Origin: Pseudomonas citri
GTDB taxonomy: Bacteria; Pseudomonadota; Gammaproteobacteria; Pseudomonadales; Pseudomonadaceae
Reading direction: 5' to 3'
Length of the DNA: 64,000 nucleotides
Assembly (NCBI RefSeq): GCF_025336485.1
Contig: NZ_JAODAB010000017.1
Coordinates: 1-64,000, forward strand
The position numbers were made by a program, and so were the translations under genes. Below the pieces are notes generated by a model, which had not been told where the DNA came from, searched no databases, and saw only the letters and a program-made list of their open reading frames with translations. This document shows, one piece after another, positions 33,020 through 41,591 of the stretch (positions are counted from its first letter, which is position 1; every line of letters starts with the position of its first letter).

Positions 33020-34200
33020 CAAAGATTCCTGCTCAACACCAATAGGGCGATATCATCCGGCATCTCCCCTAGCGTGGCTAATCCAAACACTTGGCGCAAG
33101 CCTTCCAGGCTGCCGCCCGCCGCACTCACCCGCTCAGGTAAGGCCGCCTCTTTCTCTTTGAGTGTAGGTTCTGTCAAAAGGTCCAAAATGCCATCAGACA
33201 TCAGCGTCAGGCTGAACGTCGGTGGCAATTCCAGCACGTGATCTTCGTAGGCGGCCTCATTGAACAGGCCCACCGGCAAACCACGCCCTTCCAGGTAACG
33301 AACGCTGTCTGGTGTATACAACACAGGCAAAGGCAGGTGGCCGCCGATGCTATAGGTCAACAAACCGCTCTCCTCGTCGATGACCCCACCGACCATGGTG
33401 ACGTGTTTACCCAGCTTACAACTGATCAGGCCCCGGTTGATATGCCCCAGGACCTCCGAAGGCTTGAACTCTGGCAAGGTGCCGTTGCGCTTGGATTCGA
33501 ACAACAGGCGCGTGGTCATGAACTTCAACAGCACCGTGACGAATGCCGACGACGCGCCGTGACCGGAAACGTCCGCCAGGTAGAACGCGACCCGGCGCTC
33601 ATCCACCCGGAAATAGTCGACAAAATCCCCCGACAGGTACAACGACGGGATGATCTGATGGGCAAATCGAAAGCCATCAGCCGTCCACGGACTGACCGGC
33701 AGCATGTTCATCTGCACCTGGCGTCCGGCGTTCTGGTCTTCCTGCAACAGGTTCAGGCTGGCTTCGAGCTCACGATTGGCGGTTTCCAGCTTTTCGCGGT
33801 AACGCTGGTTTTCCACCAACAGGCGCGAACGGTCCAGCGCCCGGCGCACGGAGTGCTCGAGCACGGCCAGGTCTTCGAGGGGCTTGATCAGGTAGTCCGC
33901 CGCGCCCAGGCGCAAGGCCTCGACGGCGTCATTCATCACGCCAGCGCCGGAAACCACGATGACGGGGGTCTGCGAGGAGATCTCGGTGACCTGGCGAATG
34001 AGTTCAAGTCCGCCCATCTGCGGCATACGCAGGTCGCAGATGACCAGGTCGGGCTTTTCCTGCTCGAATACCTGAAGACCCTGTTGGCCATTGCTGGCCT
34101 GCAGGACGCTGAAACCACTGTCTTCCAAGTAGGCTGCGAGACTGGCTCGCACCACTTCGTCATCATCGATTATCAGCAGCGTGGCACTGGTTTTTGGCAT
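33019..34200 (-). CDS. rssB: Response regulator fused to PP2C phosphatase (RssB)
   Basis: A 393-aa protein: receiver domain (1-125) with Asp56 as phosphoacceptor (VICDLRMP), a coiled-coil linker (about 130-165, RYREKLETANRELEASLNLLQ), and a SpoIIE/PP2C-like phosphatase (about 190-393) with GDFVDYF, LADVSGHGASSAFVT and SDGILDL metal-binding motifs. It should dephosphorylate the STAS protein encoded immediately downstream when its receiver is phosphorylated. The start at 34200 (MPKTSATLLIIDDDE) gives a normal receiver; the upstream in-frame extension is not conserved in style. Confidence 0.9.
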   Translation of the reverse strand: MPKTSATLLIIDDDEVVRASLAAYLEDSGFSVLQASNGQQGLQVFEQEKPDLVICDLRMPQMGGLELIRQVTEISSQTPVIVVSGAGVMNDAVEALRLGAADYLIKPLEDLAVLEHSVRRALDRSRLLVENQRYREKLETANRELEASLNLLQEDQNAGRQVQMNMLPVSPWTADGFRFAHQIIPSLYLSGDFVDYFRVDERRVAFYLADVSGHGASSAFVTVLLKFMTTRLLFESKRNGTLPEFKPSEVLGHINRGLISCKLGKHVTMVGGVIDEESGLLTYSIGGHLPLPVLYTPDSVRYLEGRGLPVGLFNEAAYEDHVLELPPTFSLTLMSDGILDLLTEPTLKEKEAALPERVSAAGGSLEGLRQVFGLATLGEMPDDIALLVLSRNL

Positions 34201-34536
34201 GTGGGCAAACGGCGCCAGAATTAGGTTGGCGTAGCGGGCGGGGCCGTCGAGCCTGGCACGCACTACTGGATTCGCTTTCTAGCCTCTCTGTCGTAGCGGC
34301 TGCAGGCCTTTGCCTTGCACGCAATTACATCAGAGGTGCCCTTCTAAGGCGCAGACGGTACTCCCATCCGCCAGGCGTTTCAAGCTCATGCGGATAGCCG
34401 CTGCGGTCTTCAATTTGTCAAAGTACAGAGAGTTATAAGAACCGAGCGGGGCGTAACCCAATGGAAGGATAAATCGCCGGTTCCATCACAAAAAGGCGAC
34501 CTTCATGGCCGCCTTCCTGACTCAATACATCGAAAA
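34201..34536. other. Intergenic region between mlaA and rssB
   Basis: Contains the mlaA terminator (34493-34515) and the rssB promoter region. A minus-strand frame of about 50 codons (34330-34488) without start codon is present, in a place where P. aeruginosa has a further gene (PA2799). Nothing else is recognised. Confidence 0.5.
34488..34515 (-). terminator. Terminator of mlaA
   Basis: AAGGCGACC and GGCCGCCTT pair over nine positions with one mismatch, and T5 follows on the minus strand. Confidence 0.8.
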
Positions 34537-35226
34537 TCAGAAGTCGTCTTCGACCTGACCGTCCTTGACCTTGAACTCGCGGTTCTGCAGGAACGCATTG
34601 CGGATGAACACATACTTGTCGCCGCTCACCAGCTTCTCTGCAGACAGCAGGCTGGCGCGGGTATCGATGACGTTCAGGCCGAAAATCGAGTTACGCACCG
34701 AGACGTTGTCGATGTAAGGATAGGGGCCGGTGTAGTTGTCGACGACCTTGGCCGGCGCATCGCGCAAGGTGCTTGGGCCCAACAATGGCAGCACCACGTA
34801 AGGACCGCTGCCCAGGCCCCAATAGCCCAGGGTCTGGCCGAAATCTTCATCGTTACGCTGCAAGCCCATCTTGGTGCCCACATCGAAGAAACCCAGCAGG
34901 CCGAACGTGGTGTTGAAGATCAACCGGGCCGTGTCGACGCCGGCGGCGGCCGGCTTGGCTTGCAGCACATCGTTGGCCAGGTTGCCCACATCGCCGATGT
35001 TGCGGAACATGTTGTGGATGCCATCTTCAAGGAATTGCGGCGTTACGTACTGGTAACCCTTGGCCAGCGGCTTGAGCGCATAGGTATCGAGGGTGTCGTT
35101 GAAGGTGAAGATCGGACGGTTGAAGCTCTCCCAAGGGTCATCCTCCGTGGCGGCCTGGGCAGCGAACGGAACCACCAGGACGCTGGCGGAAAGACACAGC
35201 TGAGCTAGACGATGGCTCCAGCGCAT
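34537..35226 (-). CDS. mlaA: MlaA/VacJ family outer-membrane lipid asymmetry protein
   Basis: A 229-aa exported protein of the MlaA family, the outer-membrane part of the Mla pathway that removes misplaced phospholipids from the outer leaflet. Signatures: WESFNRPIFTFNDTLDTYALKPLAKGY, NMFRNIGDVGNLANDVLQ, DFGQTLGYWGLGSGPYVVLPLLGPSTLRD. The signal peptide ends SVLVVPFAAQAATEDD and has no lipobox cysteine at its end, so unlike E. coli MlaA it appears to be cleaved by signal peptidase I. The dedicated mlaFEDCB genes are elsewhere. Confidence 0.92.
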   Translation of the reverse strand: MRWSHRLAQLCLSASVLVVPFAAQAATEDDPWESFNRPIFTFNDTLDTYALKPLAKGYQYVTPQFLEDGIHNMFRNIGDVGNLANDVLQAKPAAAGVDTARLIFNTTFGLLGFFDVGTKMGLQRNDEDFGQTLGYWGLGSGPYVVLPLLGPSTLRDAPAKVVDNYTGPYPYIDNVSVRNSIFGLNVIDTRASLLSAEKLVSGDKYVFIRNAFLQNREFKVKDGQVEDDF

Positions 35227-35427
35227 AAGGGAAAACTCCTTGGATTATTCAGGCAAGGGCGCCGGGCCCGGGCGATAAGGTGCGTAGTATAAAGCGGAAC
35301 GCATGGATAGGCAGCACCGAAAAATAAACGACCTTATAGGACGTTTCTTCGGGCGACACCTTCATTTCGCTGTCACCGGGCTGTCATCGGCGCACGCTAG
35401 GCTGCGGGTTATTTCAAGGACGTTCCC

Positions 35428-36048
35428 ATGCCCCGCGCCGAAACCCTGCCCCTCCCCGTTCCCAGCCTGACGGCCGTGTTGTTTGGCCTTAGCGGGTGCC
35501 TGGTAGACTTCGGGGCATGCGTCCGCCAGCCGGGAACAGCGCCGGATAATCCTGCGCAACCGACGCCCGGGGCCTTGGACAGCCTGCATCGTTTGCAGCT
35601 TGAAGGGGTTCCCTGCGCCTGGCTGGACGAACTGCCGCCCGCCATAAGCCATGGCCTGGCGGCGTCGCTGCCCAGTTGGATCAAACCGCCGCAACTTCCT
35701 GCAACAAATTATTCTTGGCCGGCGCCTCATGCCTGCTGGCAAGCGCTGATGACACTGGACGTCCAGCAACTGGACGGCTGTGTACTGGTCAGTGGCGAAC
35801 CTCGTTTGCTGCAATCGGGGCTCAACGCCGGTTTGTGGACCATCGGATTGGCCTCCTGCGGCTCACTGTGCGGCCTGGCGCCGGCCCAGTGGCAGGCGCT
35901 GAGCCAACAGCAGCGGGACATCAAGCGCGCCAAGGCCACCGTGCAATTGTTCGGCCTGGGGGTGCATTCGGTGATCGATCACCTGAGCGAACTCGACACC
36001 TGCCTGGCCGACATCCGCCTGCGCCGCCTCAAAGGCGAGAAGCCATGA
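35428..36048 (+). CDS. HAD-like protein lacking the catalytic aspartates
   Basis: A 206-aa protein related to phosphonoacetaldehyde-hydrolase-like HAD proteins, as found at this place in P. aeruginosa (PA2803). The N-terminal strand reads VLFGLSGCLVDFG where a working HAD enzyme has FDxDGTLVD, so Gly20 and Ser22 replace the nucleophile Asp and the general acid. Later motifs (LVSGEPRLLQSGLNAGLWTIG) keep the HAD motif III/IV shape. It is therefore probably a non-catalytic family member. No ribosome site problem; the start is at 35428. It may be co-transcribed with the DUF4404 gene 110 bases downstream. Confidence 0.78.
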   Translation: MPRAETLPLPVPSLTAVLFGLSGCLVDFGACVRQPGTAPDNPAQPTPGALDSLHRLQLEGVPCAWLDELPPAISHGLAASLPSWIKPPQLPATNYSWPAPHACWQALMTLDVQQLDGCVLVSGEPRLLQSGLNAGLWTIGLASCGSLCGLAPAQWQALSQQQRDIKRAKATVQLFGLGVHSVIDHLSELDTCLADIRLRRLKGEKP

Positions 36049-36157
36049 CCGGGATCATGCAGGCTGCGTAAGGGTGGATTACTCTTAAGGCAAGCCATGG
36101 ATTTTTGACCCGGCGTCGCGGTCCATGGCTGTGCCTATTACTGAAGGGAGTACGCCC

Positions 36158-36424
36158 ATGCCTGCCCGCCGCGAACTGCAAGCACAACTCGACACCCTGC
36201 GCGAGCAATTGGACAAGAATCCGCCGCTGTCTGAGCCGGAACGCGAGAACCTGCGTCAACTGATGACTCAACTCGAGGCTGAGATCCAACTGGAAGACCA
36301 GCTACAGGACACCAACCTGGTCGACGGCGTGAACCTGGCTGTGGAGCGCTTCGAAGTAGACCACCCAACCATTGCCGTGACACTGCGCAATATCGTGCAA
36401 GCCTTGGGCAGCATGGGAATCTAG
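36158..36424 (+). CDS. DUF4404 family small protein
   Basis: An 88-aa acidic, Leu/Gln/Glu-rich helical protein matching DUF4404: ARRELQAQLDTLREQL, then ERENLRQLMTQLEAEIQLE and VERFEVDHPTIAVTLRNIVQALGSMGI. The last segment is the family's most conserved part. The function is unknown. A GAAGGGA site precedes the ATG at 36158, and a bidirectional terminator follows. Confidence 0.85.
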   Translation: MPARRELQAQLDTLREQLDKNPPLSEPERENLRQLMTQLEAEIQLEDQLQDTNLVDGVNLAVERFEVDHPTIAVTLRNIVQALGSMGI

Positions 36425-36456
36425 GCTCTATACGAAAAGCCTAACGGCCAGACATC

Positions 36457-36481
36457 AAAAAGCCCCGCTATCGGGGCTTTT
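36457..36481. terminator. Bidirectional terminator (DUF4404 / queF)
   Basis: AAAAGCCCCG, loop CTAT, CGGGGCTTTT between the convergent genes. Confidence 0.93.
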
Positions 36482-36518
36482 GATCTTCAATTTGAAATGC
36501 AATCCCCTGAGAAAGGGA

Positions 36519-37349
36519 TCATTGACGAACCAGGCGATGGTTCGGCAACTGCACCGCTTCGGTGCTGCGATACGGGTTGATGTCCAGCCCCCCCCGACGC
36601 ACATAACGCGCATACACCGTCAACTTCTCCGGCTTGAGCAAGCGCTGCAGGTCGAGAAAGATCCGCTCAACGCATTGCTCGTGAAAATCCGAATGCTGGC
36701 GGAAGCTGACGATGTAGGCCAGCAGGCTGACGTGGTCCAGGGCCGCGCCGCGATACTCCACTGCCACACTGCCCCAGTCCGGCTGGCTGGTCACCGGGCA
36801 ATTGGACTTGAGCAGATGGCTGTGCAGGCTTTCCTCGACGATGCGCGAATCATCGCAACGCAGCAGTTCCGGGCGCGGATGCTCGTAGGAATCGACGCGG
36901 ATGTCCAGGTCGTCGATGCAGATACCCGGCAACGCCACAACACCTTCACGCTCCACGTCCTTGAGGTTGCGGATCCGCACACCCACTGCCTTGCCGGCGG
37001 CCGCCGACAGATCCTGGCGCAAGACCGCCTCCAGGCTCGCGGTATCGGCGAACGGGGTCTGGTTCAAGGAGTTGAGGTACAGCTTGAAGGACTTGGATTC
37101 GATGATATTCGGCGAGTCCGCCGGGATTGCGAATTCGCCGATGGCCACCACCGGTTTGCCGGAAGGCAGCAGCCACGACAGCTCGAAACAGTTCCAGAAG
37201 TCCACGCCCTTGTACGGCAGAGTCTCGGCCGTCAGCCCCAACTCCGCCCATTTCGCGGTGCGTGGGATCGGAAACAGCAACGACGGCGTGTACGTGGCGA
37301 TGTATTCGCTGGATTTACCCAGCGGCGAATGTTCGGCTGCGGGATGCAT
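36519..37349 (-). CDS. queF: NADPH-dependent 7-cyano-7-deazaguanine reductase QueF
   Basis: Queuosine-pathway enzyme that reduces preQ0 to preQ1. The 276-aa length is of the long bimodular (E. coli) type. Catalytic Cys184 is in LKSNCPVTSQPDWG with Asp191, and the NADPH motif ESKSFKLYLNS (84-94) lies in the N-terminal half, as expected. No preQ1 riboswitch is visible upstream. It stands alone between DUF4404 and the cupredoxin gene. Confidence 0.96.
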   Translation of the reverse strand: MHPAAEHSPLGKSSEYIATYTPSLLFPIPRTAKWAELGLTAETLPYKGVDFWNCFELSWLLPSGKPVVAIGEFAIPADSPNIIESKSFKLYLNSLNQTPFADTASLEAVLRQDLSAAAGKAVGVRIRNLKDVEREGVVALPGICIDDLDIRVDSYEHPRPELLRCDDSRIVEESLHSHLLKSNCPVTSQPDWGSVAVEYRGAALDHVSLLAYIVSFRQHSDFHEQCVERIFLDLQRLLKPEKLTVYARYVRRGGLDINPYRSTEAVQLPNHRLVRQ

Positions 37350-37410
37350 GACGGAAACCTGACTGAAGAATCAGCGGATTCTACCAGTCTTTGCCGCAGC
37401 CTTTGAGTGC

Positions 37411-37998
37411 TTACTGTCTGACGGTCAGCTCGCCCTTCATCCCGGCCTGGTAATGACCCGGCACATTGCAGGCGAACTCCAGGCGCGTGGCCTTGGTGAA
37501 GGTCCAGGTCAGCTCAGCGGTCTTGCCCGGCTCCACCAGCACGCTGTTGGGGTCGTCGTGACGCATGCCTGCGTGCCCCTGATCCTTGGAGGCATGCCCC
37601 ATGGCCGCATGATCCACGGAGCCCGCGCCCATCGCGTCATGATCCATGGCTCCAGGCCCCATTCCCTGCTTCATCGCAGTCGGGGTCAGTTGTCCGCTCT
37701 GTTGCATCTTCAGCATTTCCTGCTGGTGCTCGGCGTGCATGGCCGCATTGCCCAGATTGAACTCGTGCAGCAGTTGGCCTTTGTTGATCAGCACGAACCG
37801 CACGGTTTCCCCGGCCTTGATATCCAGCGCGCCCGGGTCGAAGGTCATGTCGCCCATCACCACATTGATGCTGCGACTGGCCTTGGCGGCCGGGGCAGGC
37901 GCACCGAAATCGAAATGACCGGGCGATGCCCAGGAAGGCGTACTGAGGACCAGCGCACAAGCGGCCAGGATCAAACGTTTACCCATCGACATGTCCAT
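37411..37998 (-). CDS. Periplasmic cupredoxin with Met/His-rich insert
   Basis: A 195-aa exported blue-copper-type protein. The signal peptide ends at about residue 24 (STPSWA). Type-1 copper ligands are His78 (LLHEFN), Cys177 and His182 (FACNVPGHYQAGM) and Met187. Between the first His and the C-terminal ligand loop lies a long insert (about 85-150) with many Met and His residues (MDHDAMGAGSVDHAAMGH), the style of copper-resistance proteins such as CopA/CopC. It is divergent from copR across a CusR-type box, so copper induction is expected. Confidence 0.9.
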   Translation of the reverse strand: MDMSMGKRLILAACALVLSTPSWASPGHFDFGAPAPAAKASRSINVVMGDMTFDPGALDIKAGETVRFVLINKGQLLHEFNLGNAAMHAEHQQEMLKMQQSGQLTPTAMKQGMGPGAMDHDAMGAGSVDHAAMGHASKDQGHAGMRHDDPNSVLVEPGKTAELTWTFTKATRLEFACNVPGHYQAGMKGELTVRQ

Positions 37999-38070
37999 AC
38001 TCCAAGCGGATAAGATTCAGCTTGTGGGAAACTCTATCCTTGTATGCCTGCCAGTCGGCTGACGGTTCGA

Positions 38071-38084
38071 TTACAACTTTGTCA
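38071..38084. promoter_or_regulatory. CusR/CopR-type copper box
   Basis: TTACAACTTTGTCA differs by one base from the CusR box core TGACAANNTTGTCA. It lies between the divergent cupredoxin and copR genes, 66 bases from the copR start and 73 from the cupredoxin start, and so could serve both. Confidence 0.65.
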
Positions 38085-38149
38085 GGTTGCGCCAGCGCCG
38101 CACCGGCCACGGTATAACGCCCACGTCCAAACCACGCCTTGAGCCGCCC

Positions 38150-38830
38150 ATGAAACTGCTGATCGTCGAAGACCAAACCAAAACCGGCCAATACTTGCGC
38201 CAGGGCCTGGGCGAAGCCGGGTTCAACGCCGACCTGGTGGCTGATGGCGTCACCGGCCAGCAAATGGCCTTGAGCGGCGACTACGCCCTGCTGATCCTCG
38301 ACGTGATGTTGCCCGGGCGCGACGGCTGGCAAATCCTGCAAGCGGTCCGCACCGCCGGCCTGGATACGCCCGTGCTGTTCCTCACCGCGCGGGATGCGGT
38401 GCAGGATCGGGTGCACGGGTTAGAGCTGGGCGCGGACGACTACCTGGTCAAGCCCTTCGCCTTTTCCGAACTGCTGGCCCGGGTACGCAGTCTGTTGCGC
38501 AGGGGCAGCTCGACGCCCCAGGAAACCAGCCTGCAACTGGCCGACCTGCGCCTGGACCTGATCCGCCGCCGCGTCGAACGCAGCGGCCGGCGCATCGACC
38601 TCACCGCCAAGGAGTTCGCCTTGCTGGAAATGCTCCTGCGCCGCCAGGGCGAAGTGCTGCCCAAGTCGCTGATCGCCTCCCAGGTCTGGGACATGAATTT
38701 CGACAGCGACACCAACGTCATCGAAGTCGCGATCCGGCGCCTGCGGCTGAAGATTGACGATGATTTCCCCAACAAACTCATCCATACCGTGCGCGGTATG
38801 GGCTACGTGCTTGAAGAGCGCAGCCTGTGA
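38150..38830 (+). CDS. copR: Copper response regulator CopR/CusR
   Basis: OmpR-type response regulator of 226 aa. The receiver has Asp51 (LILDVMLPGRDGW) and Lys101 (VKPF); the C-terminal winged helix has LTAKEFALLEMLLRR and TNVIEVAIRRLRLKIDDDF, with HTVRGMGYVLE at the end. These are the heavy-metal (CopR/CusR/IrlR) subgroup features. GTG of copS overlaps its stop. It should activate copper-resistance genes such as the divergent cupredoxin. Confidence 0.93.
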   Translation: MKLLIVEDQTKTGQYLRQGLGEAGFNADLVADGVTGQQMALSGDYALLILDVMLPGRDGWQILQAVRTAGLDTPVLFLTARDAVQDRVHGLELGADDYLVKPFAFSELLARVRSLLRRGSSTPQETSLQLADLRLDLIRRRVERSGRRIDLTAKEFALLEMLLRRQGEVLPKSLIASQVWDMNFDSDTNVIEVAIRRLRLKIDDDFPNKLIHTVRGMGYVLEERSL

Positions 38831-40179
38831 AAGGCCAATGGTCCCTGAGCAGCCGGTTGGCGCTGCTGTTCGCCGCCTGCACGGCGGTGGTGTCGCTGGT
38901 GGCCGGGGTGCTGTTCAGCCATGGCAGTGAAACGCACTTCATCGAACTCGACCAACAGTTGCTGGAAGGCAAGCTGATCGGTCTGCGTCGCGCCCTGCAA
39001 GACCTCGATGCCGAACAGGCCCAGGGCCGCCTGGCAGATGAACTGAGCCGCCAGGCCGACCTGGCGCTGCGCATCAAAGGCAGCGACGGCGTGCGTTGGT
39101 ATGACAGCTCGGTCCGGATTCCGGCGCAACTGCCCGAGCGCCCTGGCCTGTCGACCATCAGCGACGCCGACACCGATTACCGCGTGCTGAACGCGCCGCT
39201 GTACCCCGATCGCCCGGACTCACCGCAACTGACGCTGCTGCTGGACATCACCCACCATCAACACTTCCTGCAACGCATGCAGCGCCTGATCTGGCTGACC
39301 GTCGGCCTCTCGGCCCTGGGCACCGCCCTGCTCGGCGCCTGGGCTGCCCGACGCGGCTTGCGCCCCTTGCGACGCATGGGCGCCATCGCCGGCAACGTCT
39401 CGGCCCGTTCGCTGAACGCCCGCCTGCCCGAAGCGCAAATGCCTGCAGAACTGGCGGAATTGGCCCACAGCATCAACGCCATGCTCGGACGTCTCGACGA
39501 CGCCTTTCAACGGCTCTCGGCCTTCTCGGCCGACATCGCCCATGAACTGCGCACGCCGCTGTCGAACCTGCTGACCCACACCCAGGTCACCCTCACCCGC
39601 GACCGTTCGCTGGAGGATTATCGCGAGGCATTGCACAGCAATCTCGAAGAGCTGCAATGGATGGCGCAACTGGTCAACGACATGCTGTACCTGGCCAAGG
39701 CCGACCATGGCCTGCTGACACCCAACCGCGAACCGCTGGAACTGGCGCAGGAAGTGGACGTGTTGCTGGAGTTTTTTGCACCGCTGGCCGAAGACGCCGG
39801 GATTCACTTGCACCGTGAAGGCGCCGGCCACATCGAGGCCGACCGCAACATGCTGCGCCGGGCCCTGTCCAACTTGCTGGACAACGCCCTGCGCTTCACG
39901 CCAGACGGCGGCGAAGTGCGGGTGCGAATTAACGACGGGGCACAGGGGTTGGATGTGAGCGTGGAGAACAGCGGCGAAGGCATTCCAGAAACCTTGCTGC
40001 CGCGCCTGTTCGACCGCTTCTACCGCGCCGACCCGGCCCGCCGGGAAGGCAGCAGCGAACACGCCGGGCTGGGATTGGCCATCACCCGCTCGATCATCCG
40101 CGCCCATGGCGGGCAGATCCGCTGTGAATCAGCCGACGGTTGGACGCGATTCCTGATCGAGTTGCCAAAGGGGGATTAA
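38827..40179 (+). CDS. copS: Heavy-metal sensor histidine kinase CopS/CusS
   Basis: A 450-aa inner-membrane kinase: TM1 (about 10-30), periplasmic metal-sensing region (31-153), TM2 (154-174), HAMP (175-228), HisKA with His239 (FSADIAHELRTPLSNLL), and the ATPase domain with N box NLLDNALRFTP, and GLGLAITRSIIRAHGG. The order and AHELRTPLSNLL sequence are typical of CusS. The GTG start overlaps the copR stop (GTGA at 38827-38830). It ends the copRS operon, facing lolE. Confidence 0.93.
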   Translation: MKGQWSLSSRLALLFAACTAVVSLVAGVLFSHGSETHFIELDQQLLEGKLIGLRRALQDLDAEQAQGRLADELSRQADLALRIKGSDGVRWYDSSVRIPAQLPERPGLSTISDADTDYRVLNAPLYPDRPDSPQLTLLLDITHHQHFLQRMQRLIWLTVGLSALGTALLGAWAARRGLRPLRRMGAIAGNVSARSLNARLPEAQMPAELAELAHSINAMLGRLDDAFQRLSAFSADIAHELRTPLSNLLTHTQVTLTRDRSLEDYREALHSNLEELQWMAQLVNDMLYLAKADHGLLTPNREPLELAQEVDVLLEFFAPLAEDAGIHLHREGAGHIEADRNMLRRALSNLLDNALRFTPDGGEVRVRINDGAQGLDVSVENSGEGIPETLLPRLFDRFYRADPARREGSSEHAGLGLAITRSIIRAHGGQIRCESADGWTRFLIELPKGD

Positions 40180-40188
40180 GCCGCCCCC

Positions 40189-40272
40189 CTGTGGCGAACG
40201 AGCTTATCTCACAGACATTTCGCTAAGTCCCCTCGCCGCAAGAGTCTTCAGCAAGCCCTTCTGCCACAGAGG
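40189..40272. repeat. Long imperfect hairpin between copS and lolE, REP-like
   Basis: CCTGTGGCG near 40190 and TGCCACAGAGG near 40261 are complementary over about seven bases and enclose REP-like AACGAGCTTATC. It probably derives from a REP pair that has decayed. Confidence 0.4.
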
Positions 40273-40283
40273 TCTGTGTCATA

Positions 40284-41528
40284 TCAGGAATACCGCAACG
40301 CCTGCGCTGGCTCGGTCTTCGCCGCGCGCCACGCCGGATAGACCGTGGCGAGGAAACTCAGGATGAACCCGGCCGAGCAGATCAGCACCACATCGCCGCG
40401 CTGCAGCTCCGACGGCAGGTTGCTGACGAAATACACGTCAGAACTGAAGATGTGCTGGCCGCTGACCCGCTCAAGCCAACCCACCAGCTCACTGACGTTC
40501 AACGCCGCGATCACCCCCAGCACACCACCGATGAGCGTACCGACGATGCCGATCACCGTGCCCTGGACCATGAAGATCGCCATGATCTGCCGCGGCGTGG
40601 CGCCGATGGTGCGCAGGATCGCGATGTCCGCGCCCTTGTCGTTCACCACCATGATCAGCGTGGCAATGATATTGAACGCCGCCACGGCCACGATCATCAG
40701 CAGCAACAGGCCGATCATGGTTTTTTCCATTTTCATCGCGCTGAACAGGCTACCCTGGGTGTGGGTCCAGTCGTCGGCCTTGTAGCCGGCGCCGAGGCCC
40801 GTGGCGATGTCACCGGAGACCTTCGGCGCGGCGTACAGGTCTTTCACCGCCAGGCGCACGCTTTGCACCTGGTTCGGCTGCCAATGCTGCATCTGCGCGG
40901 CGTCGGCCAGGTGAATCAGGGCCATGGAACCATCCAGCTCGGCGCCGACCTTGAACACGCCAACCACGTTGAGCCGCTGCATCCGCGGCGTGATGCCGCC
41001 AGGTGCGTTGCTGATCTCCGGCACGATCAGGGTCAGCTTATCGCCGACATTCAAGCGGAAGCGGCGCGCGGTGATTTCACCGATCACCACGCCAAATTCG
41101 CCCGGTTTCAAGGCGTCGAGACGACCCTGGACGATGTGTTGAGCGACAATGGACACCTTGCCTTCCTGGGCCGGGTCGACACCGCTGATCTGGATCGGCT
41201 GCATCGAGCCTTTATAGCTCAACATGCCTTCCATTTCGGTAAACGGCACGGCGGCGGTCACTTTGGGGTTCTTCAGCGCGGCGGCGGCCACCGGCTGCCA
41301 GTCGTCGATCGGGTTGACGCCGACGACTGTGGCGTGGGGCACCATGCCGAGGATGCGCGAACTCATTTCACGCTGGAAGCCGTTCATCACCGACAACACC
41401 ACGATCATCGCCAGCACACCCAGGGCGAGGCCGATCATCGAGGTCATGGAGATGAACGAGACGAAGCGATTGCGCCGCTTGGCGCGGGTATAGCGCGTGC
41501 CGATAAAGATCGATAACGGTCTGAACAT
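40284..41528 (-). CDS. lolE: Lipoprotein-releasing ABC transporter permease LolE
   Basis: Membrane subunit of LolCDE, which extracts outer-membrane lipoproteins from the inner membrane. It is 414 aa, with TM1 near residues 25-48, a large periplasmic MacB_PCD domain (50-250) and three C-terminal TM helices (270-400). Family motifs: MFRPLSIFIGTRYTRAKRRNRFVSFISMTSMIGL-type N-terminus, KGADIAILRTIGATPRQI, and VYPAWRAAKTEPAQALRYS. It is a close paralogue of the upstream lolC. The C/E naming follows gene order. Confidence 0.93.
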   Translation of the reverse strand: MFRPLSIFIGTRYTRAKRRNRFVSFISMTSMIGLALGVLAMIVVLSVMNGFQREMSSRILGMVPHATVVGVNPIDDWQPVAAAALKNPKVTAAVPFTEMEGMLSYKGSMQPIQISGVDPAQEGKVSIVAQHIVQGRLDALKPGEFGVVIGEITARRFRLNVGDKLTLIVPEISNAPGGITPRMQRLNVVGVFKVGAELDGSMALIHLADAAQMQHWQPNQVQSVRLAVKDLYAAPKVSGDIATGLGAGYKADDWTHTQGSLFSAMKMEKTMIGLLLLMIVAVAAFNIIATLIMVVNDKGADIAILRTIGATPRQIMAIFMVQGTVIGIVGTLIGGVLGVIAALNVSELVGWLERVSGQHIFSSDVYFVSNLPSELQRGDVVLICSAGFILSFLATVYPAWRAAKTEPAQALRYS

Positions 41529-41591
41529 TCGCGGGGCACCGTATGAAAATAAAAGACCCGGCGCGGGCATCCAGCGCCGGGTTTCGGTCGG

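Noticed and set aside
34330..34488. Minus-strand open frame (about 50 codons, YAPLGSYNSLYFDKL) between mlaA and rssB
   Set aside because: No start codon or ribosome site and no recognised family. It might be a remnant of the gene found here in P. aeruginosa, but the evidence is too thin to list as a gene.
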